A stretch of DNA of 64,000 nucleotides from Thermoanaerobacter ethanolicus JW 200 (GCF_003722315.1 NZ_CP033580.1:1177001-1241000); one strand, 5' to 3'; positions 7,489 through 16,875 are shown, counted from the stretch's first letter. Numbers and translations are program-made. Notes: generated by a model from the sequence alone, not told the origin.

Positions 7489-8688
7489 GTGTGGGAAACA
7501 AAAATAAATCCAAATAAGGTTTTTGAACTTCGCTGCAAAAACACGACTTATTTTGGAATAGGTAGTATAAAAAAGATAAAAGATATTCTAGAAGTTCTTA
7601 AAAACAAAGGTATCAACAATGTCATTCTTGTAACCGGTAAAGGTTCCTATAAAGCCAGTGGGGCCTGGGATGTGGTAAAACCGGCTCTTGAGACACTCGG
7701 ATTCAAATATTCACTTTATGACAAAGTTGGGCCCAATCCTACTGTTGACATGATCGATGAGGCGGCCAAAATCGGCCGGGAAACCGGGGCAAAAGCTGTT
7801 ATCGGCATTGGCGGTGGCAGCCCTATAGATACCGCGAAAAGTGTGGCTGTACTGCTGGAATACACTGATAAAAATGCAAGAGAACTTTATGAACAGAAAT
7901 TCATACCTGAAAAAGCTGCTCCTATTATAGCTATAAACCTTACTCATGGTACTGGTACCGAAGTAGACAGATTTGCGGTGGCTACAATCCCAGAAAAAAA
8001 TTATAAGCCTGCAATTGCTTATGATTGCCTGTATCCTATGTATGCCATAGATGACCCTTCCCTTATGACAAAGCTTGACAAAAAACAGACAATAGCGGTT
8101 ACTATAGATGCTTTAAACCACGTTACCGAAGCTGCTACCACTCTTGTAGCGTCACCTTACAGCGTCCTAATGGCAAAAGAAACAGTGAGGCTGATAGTTC
8201 GTTACCTACCCGCTGCTGTAAATGACCCTGAAAACCTTGTGGCCAGATACTATTTGCTTTACGCTTCTGCTTTAGCTGGTATTTCTTTTGACAATGGCCT
8301 TTTGCACCTTACCCATGCGCTAGAGCATCCTCTGAGTGCAGTAAAACCCGAGATAGCTCATGGTCTTGGACTTGGTGCTATACTGCCTGCGGTGGTAAAG
8401 GCTATTTATCCATCTGTTGCAGAAGTTCTGGCTGAAGTATATAGTCCTATAGTGCCTGGGCTAAAAGGTCTGCCTGCTGAAGCAGAATATGTAGCTAAAA
8501 AGGTTGAAGAATGGCTCTTTAAGGTAGGATGCACCCAAAAACTTTCGGACTTTGGATTCACAAAAGAGGATATTCCGACTCTGGTAAGGCTTGCTAAAAC
8601 TACGCCTTCTCTGGACGGATTGCTTTCTAATGCACCAGTGGAAGCAACTGAAGCTGTTATTGCCAAGATTTATGAAGAATCTTTCTAA
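7489..8688 (+). CDS. adhA: iron-containing (group III) alcohol dehydrogenase AdhA
   Basis: NAD(P)H-dependent reduction of acetaldehyde and other aldehydes to primary alcohols in fermentation. The 399 residues match my memory of Thermoanaerobacter AdhA. The nucleotide-binding motif GGGSPID is at 108-114. The metal site is probably Asp207, His211, His276 or His280, and His291. Translation starts at GTG, 7 bases after AGGAGGT (7475-7481). The gene has higher GC than its surroundings and stands alone between IS debris and a gene fragment. A near-consensus promoter and a Rex-like site suggest high, redox-controlled expression. Exact substrate preference is not visible. Confidence 0.9.
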   Translation: MWETKINPNKVFELRCKNTTYFGIGSIKKIKDILEVLKNKGINNVILVTGKGSYKASGAWDVVKPALETLGFKYSLYDKVGPNPTVDMIDEAAKIGRETGAKAVIGIGGGSPIDTAKSVAVLLEYTDKNARELYEQKFIPEKAAPIIAINLTHGTGTEVDRFAVATIPEKNYKPAIAYDCLYPMYAIDDPSLMTKLDKKQTIAVTIDALNHVTEAATTLVASPYSVLMAKETVRLIVRYLPAAVNDPENLVARYYLLYASALAGISFDNGLLHLTHALEHPLSAVKPEIAHGLGLGAILPAVVKAIYPSVAEVLAEVYSPIVPGLKGLPAEAEYVAKKVEEWLFKVGCTQKLSDFGFTKEDIPTLVRLAKTTPSLDGLLSNAPVEATEAVIAKIYEESF

Positions 8689-8722
8689 AATTTAATTTAA
8701 AAATTTCACAGCAAGCAGATAG

Positions 8723-8857
8723 ACAATAGGCAATGAACAAGAACAGTATAGTTATTATTTTAACCATGTTGAAGGCAAAGAAATTTTAATCTTTGCAGAC
8801 AGCGAAGGACAAACAATAGCACAACAAGTTCAAATAGGATATCTTTTTGATAAATAA
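8723..8857 (+). pseudogene. short open fragment without a start codon
   Basis: A frame reading TIGNEQEQYSYYFNHVEGKEILIFADSEG and ending YLFDK before TAA looks protein-like, but it has a stop just upstream and no start codon or ribosome site. It is probably the 3' end of a gene lost by deletion. I do not recognise the family. It is followed by a terminator-like hairpin, which fits the end of a former transcription unit. Confidence 0.35.
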
Positions 8858-8884
8858 GAAATGAAGACTGAGAAATTGAGGAGA

Positions 8885-8914
8885 GCCCTTAGCTTACAAA
8901 AATGAGCTAAGGGC
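8885..8914 (+). terminator. rho-independent terminator
   Basis: GCCCTTAGCT and AGCTAAGGGC pair as a 10-bp stem with a 10-base loop, followed by a T-rich run to 8933. It could end the adhA transcript or the fragment before it. Confidence 0.7.
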
Positions 8915-9013
8915 AGTAATTTTATGTTTTTTTGTTAACACTTAAATTTTATCAGAAAAAGGGGAATTTATAACTTAACTCATTAAATATTGATATCATT
9001 TTCAAAATAATTG

Positions 9014-9041
9014 TTGAATTCTTTTGCGTTTGTGGTATAAT
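9014..9041 (+). promoter_or_regulatory. promoter of the thiamine operon
   Basis: TTGAAT at 9014-9019 and TATAAT at 9036-9041 with a 16-base spacer, placed about 30 bases before the TPP aptamer. This is where a riboswitch-controlled transcript should start. Confidence 0.7.
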
Positions 9042-9072
9042 TAGTTTAAGCAATTTACTTAAAACTAAATAT

Positions 9073-9166
9073 GACAAGTGCTAGGGGAGCCAAAAAGTGG
9101 CTGAGAGGGGATTCGTTCCCGACCCTTTGAACCTGTCAGGGTAATGCCTGCGTAGGGAAGCATGCT
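9073..9166 (+). promoter_or_regulatory. TPP (THI-box) riboswitch aptamer
   Basis: Contains the conserved TPP aptamer parts in order: GGGGAGC, CTGAGAGG, ACCCTTTGAACCTG and GGGTAATGCCTGCGTAGGGA. The 5' AAGTGC and 3' GCATGCTT can close helix P1 with a small bulge. It precedes thiamine salvage genes. Together with the terminator downstream it should switch the operon off when TPP is plentiful. Confidence 0.95.
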
Positions 9167-9187
9167 TTTTAAAACATTTGTAAAAAT

Positions 9188-9206
9188 GCTCACCTCACAG
9201 GTGGGC
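9188..9206 (+). terminator. riboswitch-controlled terminator
   Basis: GCTCACCT pairs with AGGTGGGC around a 3-base loop and is followed by a T-rich tract to 9220. ATGCT at 9186-9190 overlaps its left arm and can instead pair with AGCAT at 9159-9163 of the aptamer's P1 strand. This gives a mutually exclusive antiterminator. Confidence 0.8.
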
Positions 9207-9232
9207 TTATTTTATTATTTGGAGGTGTTTTT

Positions 9233-10027
9233 ATGAAATTAGCCCTTACTATTGCCGGCTCTGACTCTGGGGGAGGAGCAGGTATACAGGCAGATTTAAA
9301 GACTTTTTCAGCCCATGGAGTATACGGCATGAGTGTCATTACTTCAATAACAGCGCAAAATACAATGGGGGTTTTGGGAATTGAGGATATAAGTCCTGAT
9401 ATGGTGTATTTGCAGATGAAGACAATTTTTGAGGATTTATATCCAGATGCAGTGAAGATAGGTATGGTGTCTAATGAAGACATAATTAAAATGGTTGCAA
9501 AAGGGTTAAAAGATTACAATGTAAAAAATATTGTGTTGGACCCTGTTATGATTTCAAAAAGTGGAAGCTATTTATTGAAGCCGGAAGCAGTGGAGGCTTT
9601 GAAAGAGGAACTGATTCCTTTAAGCCTTGTAGTTACGCCAAATCTTATGGAGGCAGGAGAGCTAATTGGAAGGGAAATCAAAAGTGTGTATGACATGAAA
9701 GAGGCAGCTAAAAGAATTTTAGATTTTGGTGCAAAAACAGTGGTGGTAAAAGGTGGACATCTTACAGGAGATGCTTTAGATGTATTTTTCGATGGAAAAG
9801 AGTTTTATGAAATTACATCAGAGAGAATCGATACTAAAAACACGCATGGTACAGGCTGCACATTTTCCTCAGCTATAGCTGCCAATATCGCTTTAGGCTA
9901 TGATTTAGTTGAGTCAATAAAAAGAGCGAAGTCATACATTACAGGGGCTATAAAACATTCGTTGGCCATAGGGCATGGAGTAGGTCCCACTAACCATTTT
10001 TGGAATATAGAAATAAGGAAGGTGTGA
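9233..10027 (+). CDS. thiD: hydroxymethylpyrimidine / phosphomethylpyrimidine kinase
   Basis: Phosphorylates HMP and HMP-P to HMP-PP, the pyrimidine half of thiamine. The 264-residue ribokinase-fold protein starts [21 protein letters not shown], the ThiD signature. [19 protein letters not shown] and [20 protein letters not shown] contain the ATP-site and catalytic-base motifs. A GGAGGTG ribosome site precedes the ATG. It is the first gene behind the riboswitch, and only 3 bases separate it from thiE. Confidence 0.95.
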   Translation: MKLALTIAGSDSGGGAGIQADLKTFSAHGVYGMSVITSITAQNTMGVLGIEDISPDMVYLQMKTIFEDLYPDAVKIGMVSNEDIIKMVAKGLKDYNVKNIVLDPVMISKSGSYLLKPEAVEALKEELIPLSLVVTPNLMEAGELIGREIKSVYDMKEAAKRILDFGAKTVVVKGGHLTGDALDVFFDGKEFYEITSERIDTKNTHGTGCTFSSAIAANIALGYDLVESIKRAKSYITGAIKHSLAIGHGVGPTNHFWNIEIRKV

Positions 10028-10030
10028 GAT

Positions 10031-10672
10031 ATGGACTTAACCCTTTATGCTATAACGGATAGGTCTTACATAAAGGATATGGATATTGCTGACGCAGTAG
10101 AATTAGCAATAAAAGGCGGTGCAACAGTAATTCAACTGAGAGAAAAAGACATATCAAGTAGGGAATTTTATGAAATTGCTCTCAAAGTTAAAGAAGTGAC
10201 AAAAAGAAATAGAATCCCTCTCATTATTAACGACAGAGTGGATATAGCTTTGGCAGTAGATGCAGATGGAGTTCACGTTGGACAGGAGGATTTGCCGGCA
10301 GATGTTGTAAGAAAAGTAATAGGTCATGATAAAATAGTAGGGGTATCAGCGAGGACAGTGGAAGAAGCTTTAAAAGCACAAAGAGATGGAGCGGATTATT
10401 TAGGAGTGGGAGCGGTGTTTAAGACTCCTACAAAGCCGGAGGCGGAAGCTATTGGAATAGAAGGGCTGAAAAAGATAAAAGAGGCAGTCACTATTCCCGT
10501 AGTTGCAATAGGAGGTATAACAAAAGATAATGCTTATGAAGTCATGTTAAAGTCGGGAGTAGACGGGATATCTTCAGTTTCAGCTGTGTTTTATGGGGAT
10601 ATAGAAAACAATACAAGAAAACTTTTGGAGGTTATAGCAAAAGCGATAAACGATAGGAGGAATTTGAAATGA
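10031..10672 (+). CDS. thiE: thiamine-phosphate synthase
   Basis: Joins HMP-PP and thiazole phosphate to thiamine phosphate. This 213-residue TIM barrel shows the family blocks IQLREKD near 36-42, [19 protein letters not shown] with the following [30 protein letters not shown] and [11 protein letters not shown]. The stop overlaps the thiM start by 4 bases, so the two are probably coupled. With ThiD and ThiM it completes salvage of both thiamine halves. Confidence 0.95.
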   Translation: MDLTLYAITDRSYIKDMDIADAVELAIKGGATVIQLREKDISSREFYEIALKVKEVTKRNRIPLIINDRVDIALAVDADGVHVGQEDLPADVVRKVIGHDKIVGVSARTVEEALKAQRDGADYLGVGAVFKTPTKPEAEAIGIEGLKKIKEAVTIPVVAIGGITKDNAYEVMLKSGVDGISSVSAVFYGDIENNTRKLLEVIAKAINDRRNLK

Positions 10673-11463
10673 AAAAAGAATTGTTGAAAATTTTAAGAGA
10701 GAAAAAACCTTTAGTTCACCATATTACAAATATAGTTACTGTCAATGATTGTGCTAATATAACACTGGCTATAGGAGCATTGCCAGTCATGGCACATGCC
10801 TTGGAAGAAGTAGAAGAAATGGTAAGTGCAGCAGATGCTTTAGTTTTAAATATAGGCACTCTTACAAATGAACAAGTAGAAGCGATGATAAAGGCAGGAA
10901 AGGCTGCAAATAGACTTAAAGTACCAGTTATATTAGACCCTGTTGGAGCGGGAGCTACGAAGCTTAGGACACAAAGCTCAAAAAAGATATTAGAAGAGGT
11001 AAAAATTTCTGTGATAAAAGGGAATAGTGCTGAGATTTCAATACTTGCAGGCAAAGGTGGGAAGATACGCGGTGTAGAATCTCAAAGCGGAGCAGATGAT
11101 ATTTCTGAAGCTGCAAAAGATTTAGCAAACGCGTACAACGTTGTAGTAGCAGTGTCAGGTGTTACTGACATAATTACTGATGGAAAAAGAATTGCGTATG
11201 TAAAAAATGGGCATCCTATGATGGGCACTGTTACTGGCACAGGTTGTATGCTTACCTCTGTAGTAGCGAGCTTCTGCGGAGTATGTGAAGATTATTTTGC
11301 AGCTACAGTAGAAGCTTTTGTAGCTTTTGGAATAGCAGGTGAAAGAGCCGCTCAAAGCAGCAATGTCAAAGGGCCCGGCAGTTTTAAAGTGACATTTTTT
11401 GATGAGATATATAATCTCACGCCGGAGATAATAGAAAAAGATAAGAAGGTGGAGTATGAATAA
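10669..11463 (+). CDS. thiM: hydroxyethylthiazole kinase
   Basis: Phosphorylates the thiazole alcohol for ThiE. The family features seen in its 264 residues are [21 protein letters not shown] at the N-terminus, [40 protein letters not shown] and [14 protein letters not shown]. It overlaps thiE by 4 bases and thiW by 8. No de novo thiamine genes (thiC, thiG, thiH) are in the window, so the operon looks built for salvage of precursors. Confidence 0.95.
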   Translation: MKKELLKILREKKPLVHHITNIVTVNDCANITLAIGALPVMAHALEEVEEMVSAADALVLNIGTLTNEQVEAMIKAGKAANRLKVPVILDPVGAGATKLRTQSSKKILEEVKISVIKGNSAEISILAGKGGKIRGVESQSGADDISEAAKDLANAYNVVVAVSGVTDIITDGKRIAYVKNGHPMMGTVTGTGCMLTSVVASFCGVCEDYFAATVEAFVAFGIAGERAAQSSNVKGPGSFKVTFFDEIYNLTPEIIEKDKKVEYE

Positions 11464-11941
11464 AATACATCGTATGGCTTTTATGGCACTTATTATTGCT
11501 ATAGGCACCTTTGCTTCTCAATATGTATGGTTTAGTGTAGGTGCTGCCAAAGTTACACCTGTTCAACATGCTATTAATGTTATTTCAGCAGTTTTTTTGG
11601 GCCCTTGGGGAGCGTTAGAAGTAGCTTTTATTATAGGACTTTTGAGGAACATCCTTGGTGTTGGATCGCTTTTGGCATTTCCAGGAGGAATGGTTGGTGC
11701 GTTCATTGCTGGATATCTTTATAGATTTACACGTAAATTTTATTTTGCCTCTATAGGAGAAGTTATAGGTACAGGCATTATAGGGGCTTTGCTTTCTTAT
11801 CCTATAGCTAAGTATATACTTGGAAGTTCCGGTGCGGCTTTTATGTTTGTCATTCCATTTTCGCTTTCCAGTACAATAGGCTCGGTTATAGGATATGTAG
11901 TGGTATTGGTTTTAGTAAAATATAAGAAATTTATCTCATAA
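11456..11941 (+). CDS. thiW: ThiW, thiazole-specific ECF transporter S component
   Basis: A 161-residue integral membrane protein with about five hydrophobic segments. It is the substrate-binding subunit of an energy-coupling-factor importer for hydroxyethylthiazole. Support is its family resemblance (N-terminal [20 protein letters not shown], central [17 protein letters not shown]) and its place in a TPP-regulated operon right after thiM. The ECF energising module must be encoded elsewhere. The start overlaps the end of thiM. Confidence 0.88.
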   Translation: MNKIHRMAFMALIIAIGTFASQYVWFSVGAAKVTPVQHAINVISAVFLGPWGALEVAFIIGLLRNILGVGSLLAFPGGMVGAFIAGYLYRFTRKFYFASIGEVIGTGIIGALLSYPIAKYILGSSGAAFMFVIPFSLSSTIGSVIGYVVVLVLVKYKKFIS

Positions 11942-11969
11942 ACTTACTTTAGAAAGGCGGGTGTGAATC

Positions 11970-13148
11970 ATGAAAATTAAAAATTTTACCCTTTTTCTAA
12001 TATGGGCAGGTGCAGCAATCTCAATTGCTGAAATCTATACAGGTTCGCTATTTGCACCTCTAGGTTTAACTAAAGGCTTGTTGGCTATTTTAATAGGCCA
12101 TATCATTGGTACATTATTTTTCTCGCTTGGGGGGCTTATGTCATACATCCTTAAGTTGCCAGCAATAAAATCAACAAAAGTTGTTTTGGGCAATAAAGGT
12201 ACAATTTTTTTAGGAGCACTAAACATTCTACAATTGATTGGATGGACAGCAGTCATGATTATACAATCAGCAAAAGCTTTTAATGGTGCCATTGGTATGT
12301 CTGTTGGTGTAGGAATACTTTTTGTAGGCACATCTGTTTTATTATGGTCACTATTTTTTGAAAGTGAAGCATACTGGGTAAATAACATTGCAGTAATATT
12401 GTTGTTTATATTGACTATTGGTGTTGTAGTATTTTTAAAGGGCGGGAAAATTTTAACACCAACAGGTAATATAAGTTTTGTAGATGCAATCGAACTTGCC
12501 GTTGCTATGCCTGTATCATGGCTGCCTTTAGTAGGAGATTATACGATCAACAGTGAAAATAGAAAATCTAGCTTTATATATACATTTTTAGGTTATTTTA
12601 TTGCAAGCTGTTTTATGTATTTTATAGGTCTTTTTGTTTCATTGAAAACGGAAGGAAAAGATATAATTTCATATTTTGCATCAATAAAAACTGGGTTTGT
12701 ACCATTGCTAATAATACTTTTATCAACAGTGACGACTACTTTTATGGATGTATACTCTGCTGCGATATCTACAATGGCAGTTATTAAAACAAGGCTCAGT
12801 AAAAAAGAGCTATTAATAATTTATTCGCTGATAGGTATCATAGCAGCATATTTATTCCCAATTGATAAATATCAAAACTTTTTATATGCTATCGGTAGTG
12901 TATTTATTCCAGTATACACAGTAGTTTTTGTAGGCTTCTTTATATTAAAATATGAAGAAAGTGGGTACCTTAATATTCCTGCAGTTGTATCATCTATCAT
13001 TGGAATTATTACGTATAATTACATGGTATATAACGGTACTTCATTATTAAAATGGTATCTAACTCCCACCATAACAACAATATTTTTGACTGCTGTAATT
13101 TATACTGTAACACAAACTTTTTTTAAAAGAAAAGAGAAAATTTTATGA
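11970..13148 (+). CDS. cytX: CytX-like hydroxymethylpyrimidine permease (NCS1 family)
   Basis: A 392-residue membrane protein with about 11-12 hydrophobic segments, of the nucleobase/cation symporter-1 type. N-terminal WAGAAISIAEIYTGSLFAPLGL and the later MPVSWLPLVGDYT region are typical of CytX. In thiamine-regulated operons CytX is predicted to bring in HMP, which ThiD would use. It is the last gene of the riboswitch operon, with a gap of 28 bases from thiW. Substrate is inferred from context. Confidence 0.85.
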   Translation: MKIKNFTLFLIWAGAAISIAEIYTGSLFAPLGLTKGLLAILIGHIIGTLFFSLGGLMSYILKLPAIKSTKVVLGNKGTIFLGALNILQLIGWTAVMIIQSAKAFNGAIGMSVGVGILFVGTSVLLWSLFFESEAYWVNNIAVILLFILTIGVVVFLKGGKILTPTGNISFVDAIELAVAMPVSWLPLVGDYTINSENRKSSFIYTFLGYFIASCFMYFIGLFVSLKTEGKDIISYFASIKTGFVPLLIILLSTVTTTFMDVYSAAISTMAVIKTRLSKKELLIIYSLIGIIAAYLFPIDKYQNFLYAIGSVFIPVYTVVFVGFFILKYEESGYLNIPAVVSSIIGIITYNYMVYNGTSLLKWYLTPTITTIFLTAVIYTVTQTFFKRKEKIL

Positions 13149-13151
13149 TTG

Positions 13152-13280
13152 ATGAAATTGCAAAAACTCTTGAACGAGTTTGACTTAGATTACTTCAAAA
13201 ACGTAAATAACCGTTTTGGGCATGCTGTGGGAGATAAAATCCTTATTTATCAAGGCTTAGAAGCATTCTTGACATATTAA
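13152..13280 (+). pseudogene. fragment of a GGDEF-domain protein
   Basis: A 42-codon frame reads ...NEFDLDYFKNVNNRFGHAVGDKIL... and then stops. The DxDxFKxxNxxxGHxxGDxxL pattern is the central part of a diguanylate cyclase domain, just before where GGDEF itself would come. The signature motif, the N-terminus and the C-terminus are all missing, so this is a remnant and not an active enzyme. It lies directly upstream of a broken tRNA gene. Confidence 0.6.
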
Positions 13281-13308
13281 AAAAACTTTGATAAAATGGT
13301 CTTGCGTA

Positions 13309-13355
13309 AACTCTTAATCAGCGGGGCTGGGGTTCGAGTCCCTAATGGCGCACCA
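13309..13355 (+). pseudogene. 3' part of a tRNA-Lys(CTT) gene
   Basis: From an anticodon loop CT-CTT-AA (anticodon 13313-13315) through a normal T arm (TGGGG, TTCGAGT, CCCTA) to the acceptor strand ATGGCGC and ACCA. The matching 5' half (GCGCCAT, D arm) is absent upstream. A truncated tRNA 3' half is what remains beside integrated elements that use tRNA 3' ends as attachment sites. Confidence 0.65.
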
Positions 13356-13364
13356 TTTTAATAT

Positions 13365-13449
13365 GCGGGCATGGCGGAACTGGCAGACGCGCCAGACTTA
13401 GGATCTGGTGGGGTTACCCGTGGGGGTTCAAGTCCCTTTGCCCGCACCA
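13365..13449 (+). tRNA. tRNA-Leu (anticodon TAG)
   Basis: Acceptor stem GCGGGCA/TGCCCGC, anticodon stem CCAGA/TCTGG around loop CTTAGGA with anticodon TAG (13399-13401), a long variable arm (GGTGGGGTTACCCGT region), T loop TTCAAGT and encoded CCA. All features of a class II leucine tRNA are present. Confidence 0.95.
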
Positions 13450-13488
13450 ATAAAAATTTAAGGGAGAAAAATATATATTTGACAGGAA

Positions 13489-13515
13489 AATAATGCAGTA
13501 GGCATTATTTTTTTT
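13489..13515 (+). terminator. terminator after tRNA-Leu
   Basis: AATAATGC and GCATTATT pair perfectly around AGTAG and run into eight consecutive T residues. It ends the tRNA transcript before the tig promoter. Confidence 0.85.
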
Positions 13516-13539
13516 GCATAAAATTATGACAACTTGAGT

Positions 13540-13567
13540 TTGATTCACCGTTTTTTTATGTTATAAT
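13540..13567 (+). promoter_or_regulatory. promoter of the tig-clp-lon region
   Basis: TTGATT at 13540-13545 and TATAAT at 13562-13567 with a 16-base spacer, about 55 bases before the tig start. No CtsR- or CIRCE-like operator was recognised around it. Confidence 0.65.
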
Positions 13568-13621
13568 ATTATAAGTTTAGAAGACTTTATACGAAAGAAA
13601 GAGAATAGGAGGATTTACTTA

Positions 13622-14920
13622 ATGGGTGCGAGTCTTAAAAAATTAGAGAAAAGTATTGCGACGATTGAACTTACAATACCAAGTGAAAAGTTTGAAGAGG
13701 GTTTAAATTTTGCTTTTAAAAAGAATGCTTCAAAATTTAATGTACCGGGTTTTAGAAGAGGGAAAGCGCCAAGAGCTATTGTAGAAAGATATTATGGTGA
13801 AGGTGTCCTTTACGAAGATGCTGTAGAGTATGTTTTTGACGAAGTGTACAAGGAAGCTCTTAAAACGTTTGATTTAGAGCCAGTAGATTATCCGGATATT
13901 AACATTTTACAAATCGGCAAAGGAAAAGACTTGATTTTAGAAGCAACTGTACCTGTCATGCCTGAGGTAGAGTTAGGTGAATATAAAGGCATAGAAATTG
14001 AAAAAATAGAGTATGATGTGTACGATGGGGATGTAGAATACGAATTAGAAAAATTAAGGCAGCAAAATGCGAGAATTATACCTATTGAAGGAAGAGCAGC
14101 AGAAAGTGGAGATATTGCTGTAATAGACTTTGAAGGCTTTATAGATGGCAAGCCTTTTGAAGGCGGCAAGGCGGAAAATTATGAATTAGAATTAGGTAGC
14201 AATACTTTTATTCCTGGCTTTGAAGACCAAATAATAGGCCATAATGTAAATGACACTTTTGATGTAAGTGTAACTTTCCCTGAAGATTATAGGGTAGAAG
14301 AATTAAGAGGCAAATCGGCTGTTTTTAAAGTCACTCTTAAGGCTTTAAATAAAAAGGAATTGCCTGAATTGGATGATGAGTTTGCGAAAGATGTAAGTGA
14401 GTTTGAGACATTAGAAGAGTTAAAAGCCGACATAAGAAAGAAATTAGAAGAGAAAAATAGATTAGATGCAGAAAATGAGATGAAAGAAAAAGCAGTAATG
14501 AAAGTTGTGGAAAATGCAAAAGTTGATATACCAGATGTTATGGTGGAAAGGCAAATAGATATTTCTTTGAGGGATTTAGATTATAATTTGAGATATCAAG
14601 GTTTGGATTTAAATAGCTATTTATCAATTACAGGGAAGACCTTAGAAAATTTAAGAAAAGAGATGTGGGATGGAGCTTTAAATAGAGTAAAAACTCAACT
14701 TGTCATAGACAAAATTGCCAAAGTGGAAAATATTCAAGTTACAGAGGAAGAATTAGAAAACAGATTAAAGGAAATGGCAGAGAGTTACAGAATAAATCTG
14801 GAAGAATTCAAGAAAAGCTTGACTGAAAGCCAGATAAACGGCATAAAAGAAGATATAGCGTATTATAAGACGATTGACTTTATTTTTAGTGAGTGTAAAA
14901 TAATAAGTAAAGAGGAGTGA
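13622..14920 (+). CDS. tig: trigger factor, ribosome-bound chaperone
   Basis: Folding helper and peptidyl-prolyl isomerase that binds near the peptide exit of the ribosome. It has 432 residues, the normal family length. The ribosome-binding signature is GFRRGKAP near 42-49. The FKBP-type domain follows around 150-245 ([26 protein letters not shown]). The C-terminal chaperone arms are rich in charged helices. AGGAGG precedes the ATG. It is first in the conserved order tig-clpP-clpX-lon-engB. Confidence 0.95.
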   Translation: MGASLKKLEKSIATIELTIPSEKFEEGLNFAFKKNASKFNVPGFRRGKAPRAIVERYYGEGVLYEDAVEYVFDEVYKEALKTFDLEPVDYPDINILQIGKGKDLILEATVPVMPEVELGEYKGIEIEKIEYDVYDGDVEYELEKLRQQNARIIPIEGRAAESGDIAVIDFEGFIDGKPFEGGKAENYELELGSNTFIPGFEDQIIGHNVNDTFDVSVTFPEDYRVEELRGKSAVFKVTLKALNKKELPELDDEFAKDVSEFETLEELKADIRKKLEEKNRLDAENEMKEKAVMKVVENAKVDIPDVMVERQIDISLRDLDYNLRYQGLDLNSYLSITGKTLENLRKEMWDGALNRVKTQLVIDKIAKVENIQVTEEELENRLKEMAESYRINLEEFKKSLTESQINGIKEDIAYYKTIDFIFSECKIISKEE

Positions 14921-14925
14921 TTATT

Positions 14926-15513
14926 ATGAGTCTTGTACCTATTGTTGTAGAGCAGACAAATAGAGGCGAACGTTCTTACGATATATTTTCTCGCCTTTTG
15001 AAAGACAGAATTGTATTTTTAGGAGAAGAAATAAATGATACTACAGCAAGTTTAGTTATTGCTCAGCTTTTGTTCTTGGAAGCTGAGGACCCCGACAAAG
15101 ACATTTGGCTTTATATAAACAGTCCAGGCGGTTCAATAACTGCAGGATTTGCAATTTACGATACCATGCAGTATATAAAGCCAGATGTAGTGACTTTGTG
15201 CGTTGGAATGGCTGCGTCTATGGCTGCATTTTTACTAGCAGCAGGTGCAAAAGGAAAGAGGTTTGCACTTCCTAACAGTGAAATAATGATTCATCAACCT
15301 TTAGGAGGAATGCAAGGCCAAGCTACAGACATAAAAATTCATGCAGAAAGGATTTTGAAATTAAGAGATAAGCTGGATAAAATATTAGCAGAAAATACGG
15401 GGCAACCTATTGAAAAGATAAAAGCTGATACTGAAAGAGACTTTTTCATGGACGCGGAGGAGGCAAAAGCTTACGGCATTATCGACGAAGTGCTTATCAG
15501 GAACAAAAAGTGA
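14926..15513 (+). CDS. clpP: ATP-dependent Clp protease proteolytic subunit
   Basis: Serine peptidase that forms the tetradecameric chamber used with ClpX. Counting from the chosen ATG, the triad falls at Ser98 (GMAASMA), His123 (MIHQPLGG) and Asp172, the textbook numbering, and the length is 195. A GTG 9 bases earlier overlaps the tig stop, but AGAGGAG is spaced correctly for the ATG at 14926. It sits between trigger factor and clpX as in many Firmicutes. Confidence 0.95.
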   Translation: MSLVPIVVEQTNRGERSYDIFSRLLKDRIVFLGEEINDTTASLVIAQLLFLEAEDPDKDIWLYINSPGGSITAGFAIYDTMQYIKPDVVTLCVGMAASMAAFLLAAGAKGKRFALPNSEIMIHQPLGGMQGQATDIKIHAERILKLRDKLDKILAENTGQPIEKIKADTERDFFMDAEEAKAYGIIDEVLIRNKK

Positions 15514-15534
15514 TGCCCCAGAAGAGGTGAAATT

Positions 15535-16809
15535 ATGGCTAAATACGATAATCAAAAGCAATTAAAGTGTTCTTTTTGCGGAAAGACACAGGACCAGGTA
15601 AAGAGACTAGTTGCAGGGCCTGGCGTGTATATTTGTGATGAATGCATTGAACTTTGCCAAGAAATCATAAATGAAGAATTTGAAGAAGATATGGATATGG
15701 GAATTGGAGAACTTCCGAAGCCAAAGGAAATAAAAGAATTTCTTGACCAATATGTAATTGGACAGGAAAAAGCTAAAAAAGCTTTAGCTGTTGCTGTTTA
15801 CAATCACTACAAGAGAATTAACAGCAGGATAAAGCCAGACGATGTAGAACTTCAAAAGAGCAATATTTTACTTTTAGGTCCCACAGGTTCTGGGAAAACC
15901 TTATTGGCTCAGACACTGGCAAAACTTCTAAATGTTCCTTTTGCAATAGCTGATGCAACTTCTCTAACTGAGGCTGGATATGTCGGTGAAGACGTAGAGA
16001 ATATACTTTTAAAACTCATACAAGCAGCAGATTATGACATAGAAAAAGCTGAAAAAGGTATAATTTACATTGACGAAATAGATAAAATAGCGAGAAAGTC
16101 AGAAAATCCTTCTATTACTCGTGACGTCTCAGGAGAAGGCGTACAACAGGCTTTGTTAAAAATTTTAGAAGGGACCATTGCAAATGTGCCGCCACAAGGT
16201 GGAAGAAAACATCCTCATCAAGAGTTTATACAAATTGACACAACTAATATATTGTTTATATGTGGTGGCGCTTTTGAAGGCATAGAAAAAATAATAGAAT
16301 CCCGAATAGGGAAAAAGAGCTTAGGATTTGGCGCAGAAGTACAGAGCAGAAAAGAAAAAGACTTAAGCGAAATTTTAAGTCATATAATGCCACAGGACCT
16401 TCTTAAATTCGGTATGATACCCGAGTTTATAGGAAGGGTGCCAATAGTAGTTACATTAGACCCATTGAGTAAGGATGACTTAGTAAGGATTTTGACAGAG
16501 CCCAAAAATGCGCTGACAAAACAATACGAAAAATTGTTTGAATTAGATGGTGTAAAGCTTGAATTTGATAAGAAAGCTTTAGGGCTCATTGCAGATATGG
16601 CTTTGGAGAGAAAGACCGGCGCAAGAGGACTGAGGGCAATCTTAGAGGAAATTATGTTGGATGTGATGTACGAAATACCATCCAGTGACAACATAGAAAA
16701 GTGTATAATTACAGAGGAGACGGTACTAAAGAAGGCTCCGCCAACATTGGTTTACTCAGATGCTCAAAAAGCCAAAAAGAAAATAAAAAAGACGGAGTCT
16801 GTTTCGTAA
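15535..16809 (+). CDS. clpX: ClpX, unfoldase ATPase of the ClpXP protease
   Basis: AAA+ unfoldase of 424 residues that recognises substrates and threads them into ClpP. The N-terminal zinc-binding domain has Cys12, Cys15, Cys34 and Cys37. Walker A GPTGSGKT is at 115-122, Walker B is [11 protein letters not shown], and the sensor/arginine region follows. The ClpP-binding IGF-type loop is seen as [14 protein letters not shown]. It starts 21 bases after clpP and belongs to the same transcription unit. Confidence 0.95.
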   Translation: MAKYDNQKQLKCSFCGKTQDQVKRLVAGPGVYICDECIELCQEIINEEFEEDMDMGIGELPKPKEIKEFLDQYVIGQEKAKKALAVAVYNHYKRINSRIKPDDVELQKSNILLLGPTGSGKTLLAQTLAKLLNVPFAIADATSLTEAGYVGEDVENILLKLIQAADYDIEKAEKGIIYIDEIDKIARKSENPSITRDVSGEGVQQALLKILEGTIANVPPQGGRKHPHQEFIQIDTTNILFICGGAFEGIEKIIESRIGKKSLGFGAEVQSRKEKDLSEILSHIMPQDLLKFGMIPEFIGRVPIVVTLDPLSKDDLVRILTEPKNALTKQYEKLFELDGVKLEFDKKALGLIADMALERKTGARGLRAILEEIMLDVMYEIPSSDNIEKCIITEETVLKKAPPTLVYSDAQKAKKKIKKTESVS

Positions 16810-16832
16810 AAAAATAAAATTTTTACATCAAT

Positions 16833-16875
16833 CCCCCTTCTCCTTCACATACTAAAATAGTGAATGGGAAGGGGG
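16833..16875 (+). promoter_or_regulatory. long stem-loop between clpX and lon
   Basis: CCCCCTTC (16833-16840) pairs with GAAGGGGG (16868-16875), and inner TTCAC (16844-16848) pairs with GTGAA (16860-16864). There is no T run behind it. It may act as an attenuator, a processing site or a weak terminator upstream of lon. Confidence 0.5.

Noticed and set aside
13291-13355. Complete tRNA gene before tRNA-Leu
   Set aside because: Only the part from anticodon loop to CCA can be folded; no matching acceptor 5' strand or D arm exists upstream, so it is listed as a fragment.
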